Assembly (NCBI GenBank): GCA_947174495.1
Contig: CAMWJC010000005.1
Span: 1-64,000 of the forward strand
DNA length: 64,000 nt
Direction: 5' to 3'
Origin: an uncultured Lachnospiraceae bacterium
Lineage (GTDB): Bacteria > Bacillota > Clostridia > Lachnospirales > Lachnospiraceae
Shown: positions 60,363-64,000 of the stretch, in pieces
Position numbering within the stretch: position 1 is the first letter of the stretch
How the letters are laid out: each line of letters begins with the position of its first letter
The notes under the pieces: model-generated
What the model saw: the letters and a program-made list of their open reading frames with translations, nothing else
Database searches by the model: none
What the model was told of the DNA's origin: nothing
Position numbers and translations under genes: made by a program

Positions 60363-60412
60363 AACCTCATAGAAAAGGTATTATTACAATTTATTACCTT
60401 TCCTACGAGGTT
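60363..60412 (-). promoter_or_regulatory. 18-bp hairpin sequestering the PBP ribosome site
   Basis: In the mRNA, 60412-60395 pairs with 60380-60363 over 18 positions, two of them G-U wobbles, around a 14-base loop. The downstream arm ends TATGAGGTT directly before TCTATG, so it contains the GAGG ribosome site; the upstream arm supplies the anti-site AACCTC. The lack of a U tract argues against a terminator. Confidence 0.75.
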
Positions 60413-60424
60413 ATTCTTAAAACT

Positions 60425-62662
60425 CTATTCTTCTGGTGCTGGCGATGATTCTTCCCGGGGTGTACCCGCTCCAGGATTTTCATCCTCCAAGCCTGCACCC
60501 AGTACATAACCAGTTTCTGGATCTACATAATTTCCGGTACTTGGATCTACCGCATAACCGGTTTCCGGATCAATGGGGAAGTCTCTCCATGGTTCACTGG
60601 GCTTCTGTTCTCCTTCTGGAGGATTTTCACCTTCTCCGGTGCCTTCTCCGCCTTCCTCTCCTTCACCTTCGCCTTCCGCTGCCTCTGTCCCTTCACCTTC
60701 CTCGGTTCCCGGTGCAGGGGCTGTCATAATTTCAATCTGAAGGGCTTCCAGTTCTTCGATTTCTTTGTCTGTCAATTCCTCAGTCATGTAAATTCCCATA
60801 TAAGGAAGAACTTCTGTCAAAACATTGCGTACGATCTTAGTAGCAAACTTCGCACTATCCATAACGGAATTGCTGACGTTCGGCCGGTCAACCACTACAT
60901 AAATAGCAATCTGGGGATCATCAACGGGTGCATAGCCTAAAAAGGAAAGTACGTACTCTTTAGCGGAACGGGGGGCTGTCTGAGCGGTTCCCGTCTTTCC
61001 GCCGATCATATAGCCTGCCGGGCGGGCTGTCTTTCCCGTACCATTTTCTCCGGATACCACAAGATTACACATCTCCCTAACCTTGGCGGATGTAGTTTCC
61101 GATATGGTCTGCCGCAGGAGCCTTGGTTCAATATTCTGTACCGTTGCCCCTGATGGACTAATAATTTTTTTCACCATATGAGGTTCATAATAGTAACCAC
61201 CGTTGATCAGGGAACAAAAGGCCGACATCATCTGTATCATCGTACAGTTGTAACCCTGTCCGAAGCTACAGGTAGCAAGCTCTGTTGACCGCATATTAGT
61301 TTTATCATATACAAGACTTGCTGTCCTCGCCTCTCCTGCCAGATCAATATTCGTTTTCAGTCCAAAATTGAACATATGCTGAAACTCAGTAAATGTCTCT
61401 ACACCGGTAGCACTTGCAATATACATCATATTCACGTTACAGGATCGCTCAATCCCTTCCGAAACACTTAAAACCCCGTCACCCCAGGTATTGTGGCAGG
61501 CGATTGGCCAACCTCCTATTTCCAACTTTCCCTGACAATTATACGTCTCATTCCCTGTGATGCTGCCGCTTTCAATACCTGCCGCTACCGTTATGGGCTT
61601 GGACACCGATCCGGGTTCATAAGTTTCACTAATACAAAAATTCTTCCATAATGCATTTAACTGCCGGTACATGGCGTCATTGTCGTTCTTAAGCTCTGTG
61701 AGGTTTTCCTCATTTACATATTCTCCGGTTCTCGCTCCCTCCTCGTTCAAGATCGGCATACCAATCAAAGCTTCCAAATTTCTGGTATCATTTAAGTCAA
61801 ACACCGGATATCCAGCCATTGCAAGCACTTCTCCGCTGTTCACATCCATGATGATGCAGCCCACATTATTGGCGCCGTTTCCTTCATGGAAATTGTCACG
61901 GTACTCTTCGTCAAATTTCCTTAAATACTTTTCCACAATATTCTGGATATTAATATCAATGGTGGTAATAATGCTATTTCCATCCACTGCTGGTATGGTT
62001 GTTCTCTCCAAATTGGAATCACCGTTCAGATAACCGTATTCCCTGCCTGGTGTCCCCGATAAAGTATCATTATAAAACTCCTCAAGTCCATAGGAGCCCA
62101 CATTATCGCTGGTCGTAAAACCGATTACATCACATGCAAGACTTCCCCCAGGATAACTTCTCTTATATTCTTCCTCAAACCATATGCCTTTGACCAGCGA
62201 TTTTTCCTCGTTGATCAGTTCCATGAGTCCCTGTATCTCCCCAAATGTCAGACGCCTTGCCAGCACATAATATCTGGATGTCTCTTTATTCGCTGCAATA
62301 TAGGAACGCACTGCCGAGACATCCACACCAATCTGACTTCTTAACGCATCCAGAGTCGGTTCCAAATAGGATTCATCCATGGATACCGCAACAGCATCCA
62401 GAACCACATTGTATACCTTCTCGCTGGATGCAAGAATGCTCCCGTTTGTATCAAGAATTGATCCTCTTTTGTACGGAAGTATTGTACTGTCGTATTTTTG
62501 CTGGGAAAGCACCTGCTTTTTGTATCGCTCGCCATTATCTCTGGTAATGATAAATAATCGATAGGATAATCCCACAAAAGCCAGTAGTACAAAAATAAAC
62601 AGTACTACCAGCTTCTTTTGCATTTTAATTGTAAATTTGTTTTTTCTCTTTTTGCTATCCAA
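60425..62662 (-). CDS. Class B penicillin-binding protein (FtsI/PBP2B type) with acidic tail
   Basis: About 745 residues from TTG 62662 (AGCAGGTG five bases upstream); a GTG at 62692 would overlap ftsL. Basic N-terminus and membrane anchor (LVVLFIFVLLAFVGLSYRLF), dimer domain (RGSILDTNGSILASS), and the transpeptidase with YEPGSVSKPITVAAG (catalytic Ser), RSCN and GGKTGTAQTAPR. After the catalytic domain, some 110 residues are rich in Glu, Gly and Pro and contain DPETG / DPSTG / DPETG repeats. Being next to ftsL, it is the likely septal FtsI. Confidence 0.9.
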   Translation of the reverse strand: MDSKKRKNKFTIKMQKKLVVLFIFVLLAFVGLSYRLFIITRDNGERYKKQVLSQQKYDSTILPYKRGSILDTNGSILASSEKVYNVVLDAVAVSMDESYLEPTLDALRSQIGVDVSAVRSYIAANKETSRYYVLARRLTFGEIQGLMELINEEKSLVKGIWFEEEYKRSYPGGSLACDVIGFTTSDNVGSYGLEEFYNDTLSGTPGREYGYLNGDSNLERTTIPAVDGNSIITTIDINIQNIVEKYLRKFDEEYRDNFHEGNGANNVGCIIMDVNSGEVLAMAGYPVFDLNDTRNLEALIGMPILNEEGARTGEYVNEENLTELKNDNDAMYRQLNALWKNFCISETYEPGSVSKPITVAAGIESGSITGNETYNCQGKLEIGGWPIACHNTWGDGVLSVSEGIERSCNVNMMYIASATGVETFTEFQHMFNFGLKTNIDLAGEARTASLVYDKTNMRSTELATCSFGQGYNCTMIQMMSAFCSLINGGYYYEPHMVKKIISPSGATVQNIEPRLLRQTISETTSAKVREMCNLVVSGENGTGKTARPAGYMIGGKTGTAQTAPRSAKEYVLSFLGYAPVDDPQIAIYVVVDRPNVSNSVMDSAKFATKIVRNVLTEVLPYMGIYMTEELTDKEIEELEALQIEIMTAPAPGTEEGEGTEAAEGEGEGEEGGEGTGEGENPPEGEQKPSEPWRDFPIDPETGYAVDPSTGNYVDPETGYVLGAGLEDENPGAGTPREESSPAPEE

Positions 62663-62675
62663 ACTAACACCTGCT

Positions 62676-63170
62676 TTATTCCGGAATTTCACCGGTCTGT
62701 CTTACATAATCACTGCCTTCACCATGGAAGGATATGATCTGTCCCTCCTTGGCATAGCTCATGCCAAGCTCCTGAATGGCAATTCTTTTGACTTCGTCCA
62801 GATTGATGTTACTAATGATCCTGTCATAGTTTTCATCATTGGAAAGCTTCAACTCATTCAAGGTACTTTCCATTCTGGAAATATTCTTAATACTACTTGT
62901 GATATCTGCTCTCAGTGTCAGATATCCCGTAAGGATAAAAGCAGTTGCCACAACTGCCGCCACCAAAAACAGCACATATCCAATATTCATATAGAGGGCA
63001 CGATCCCTGTTTCTGCGCACATTTTTCCCTGCACGCCGAACAGGCTCCTGCTGCCGCGGCACAACACGAATTCTTTCCTCCTGTGCCAATCTTCTGGCGG
63101 CAGTATTTCCCTGAACATAAATGCTGCTTCTGTATGCATTTTTATGTCTTTCTCTTGCATTTACCGCCAT
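62676..63170 (-). CDS. ftsL: Septum protein of FtsL/DivIC type
   Basis: 164 residues: a long basic cytoplasmic part of about 60 residues (VVPRQQEPVRRAGKNVRRNRDR), one membrane helix (MNIGYVLFLVAAVVATAFILTGYL), and a short coiled coil (SSIKNISRMESTLNELK) followed by LDEVKRIAIQELGMSYA. That architecture and its place between rsmH and ftsI define FtsL. GTAGGAGGG precedes the ATG. Confidence 0.85.
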   Translation of the reverse strand: MAVNARERHKNAYRSSIYVQGNTAARRLAQEERIRVVPRQQEPVRRAGKNVRRNRDRALYMNIGYVLFLVAAVVATAFILTGYLTLRADITSSIKNISRMESTLNELKLSNDENYDRIISNINLDEVKRIAIQELGMSYAKEGQIISFHGEGSDYVRQTGEIPE

Positions 63171-63252
63171 GTTACCCTCCTACTGCAACTGACAAATTCT
63201 ATAGTTAACGATATTAGATATCGCTTACTATGTTTAACCTCTTCCTATTTCC

Positions 63253-64000
63253 TTAACCGGAAATTTTCTCAAAGATCCGAAGCTTCGCGCTTTTCGATCT
63301 GCTGTTTTCCTCTTGTTCCTCTTCTCCCGGTAAAATCGGTTTTGATGTGATCACCTTTCCTTTGCTTGTCTTTCCGCATACACATACCGGAAATTCGGAA
63401 GGGCAGGTGCAGGGATTTTGTGCTTGTCTGAATTCTGTCTTTACGATTCGGTCTTCCAGAGAATGAAAGGTAATAATACAGAGCCTTCCTCCTGGATTTA
63501 ACAAATCAATCAGTTCTCCGATAGATTCCTTCAGCACCTCCAATTCTCTGTTACACTCAATGCGGATCGCCTGAAAGGTTCTTTTGGAAGGATGTCCCCC
63601 TTCTGCACGCATTTTGGCAGGAATCGCCGAGCGTATGATCTCATTTAACTCTCCTGTGGTCTCAATGGATTTCTCTGCTCTCGCCTTTACGATATGCTTA
63701 GCGATATTTTTTGCAAATTTCTCTTCGCCGTAATCTCTTATTACCCGATACAGCTCCATTTCACTGTATTCGTTCAGAATATCTCTTGCACTTTTTGTCT
63801 GTCTTTGATCCATCCGCATGTCTAACGGAGTATCAAAGCGATAAGAGAATCCTCTCTCCTGCGTATCCAGCTGGTAAGATGATACTCCCAAATCCAGCAC
63901 CATACCGTCTATCCCTGTGATGCCAAGCTCCCAAAGCACTGCTTTGGTATTTTGGTAATTATCCCTTATGATGGTCACCTTATCTCCAAATTGGGAAAGT
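63253..64000 (-). CDS. rsmH: 16S rRNA (cytosine-1402 N4) methyltransferase, cut by right edge
   Basis: The frame remains open to the window edge, so the N-terminus with the SAM motif is missing; 248 residues are seen. [52 protein letters not shown] and [18 protein letters not shown] are typical of RsmH (MraW). It methylates C1402 of 16S rRNA in the decoding centre. It is the first visible gene of the division and wall cluster; mraZ would be expected to the right. Confidence 0.97.
   Translation of the reverse strand, partial: LSQFGDKVTIIRDNYQNTKAVLWELGITGIDGMVLDLGVSSYQLDTQERGFSYRFDTPLDMRMDQRQTKSARDILNEYSEMELYRVIRDYGEEKFAKNIAKHIVKARAEKSIETTGELNEIIRSAIPAKMRAEGGHPSKRTFQAIRIECNRELEVLKESIGELIDLLNPGGRLCIITFHSLEDRIVKTEFRQAQNPCTCPSEFPVCVCGKTSKGKVITSKPILPGEEEQEENSRSKSAKLRIFEKISG

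Noticed and set aside
60363-60412. Terminator between the two PBP genes
   Set aside because: No T run follows the stem, and its second arm holds the ribosome site of the next gene.

Overview
The window looks like the chromosome of an endospore-forming, low-GC Gram-positive of class Clostridia, most likely a Lachnospiraceae member. The reasons are the sporulation genes (spoIIGA, sigE, sigG, ylmC/ymxH), a clostridial division and cell-wall cluster running rsmH to ftsZ without ftsA, pyrB-pyrI, and families common in that group (DUF5688-like and DUF5722-like proteins, zinc-ribbon/TPR/YD-repeat proteins). Most genes lie on the minus strand.

Layout. 1-6.0 kb is an AT-rich accessory island. It holds a phosphoribosyltransferase-like conflict gene cut by the left edge, a beta-class DNA methyltransferase just upstream of it, a decayed toxin-antitoxin pair, a single-chain nuclease-methylase-specificity protein, and a broken tyrosine integrase next to a triple 11-bp repeat. 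6.1-18.4 kb is housekeeping: gdhA, an oxidoreductase, an SH3 protein, a tRNA-Arg(CCG) enclosed by an 18-bp inverted repeat, the yqeG-aroE-aroK-aroQ-efp run, a nitroreductase, pyrBI, a VanZ-like protein and rubrerythrin. 18.5-34 kb is envelope and signalling: an amidase-deacetylase fusion, a four-gene two-component operon, two paralogous zinc-ribbon/TPR/YD-repeat membrane proteins, a metal efflux set (ArsR repressor, separate HMA protein, P-type ATPase), a 450-bp foldback element and two lipoproteins. 34-36 kb has degV and sigG.

36.1-44.2 kb is a second AT-rich island, bounded by near-identical 22-bp direct repeats. It contains a complete type I restriction-modification operon (hsdR-hsdM-hsdS), two or three tiny downstream ORFs and several decayed AlbA_2/winged-helix fragments. 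44.3-46.1 kb looks like a detoxification operon: a yjdF-type riboswitch, yjdF, an APH(3')-like kinase and a GNAT acetyltransferase. 46.2-50 kb has a membrane protein, an Fe-S aldo/keto reductase, ylmC, sigE and spoIIGA. 50.2-64 kb is apeB, then the division and wall cluster read from the right edge: rsmH (cut), ftsL, two class B PBPs, mraY, murD, ftsW, murA, ftsQ and ftsZ.

The items I would look at first are the PRTase-like/methyltransferase pair at the left edge, the 450-bp foldback, the tRNA-Arg whose leader and trailer are complementary, the riboswitch-led detox operon, the RBS-sequestering hairpin before the second PBP, and the direct repeats around the type I island. All coordinates and motifs were read by eye. 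Family names are from recognition, not from a search.
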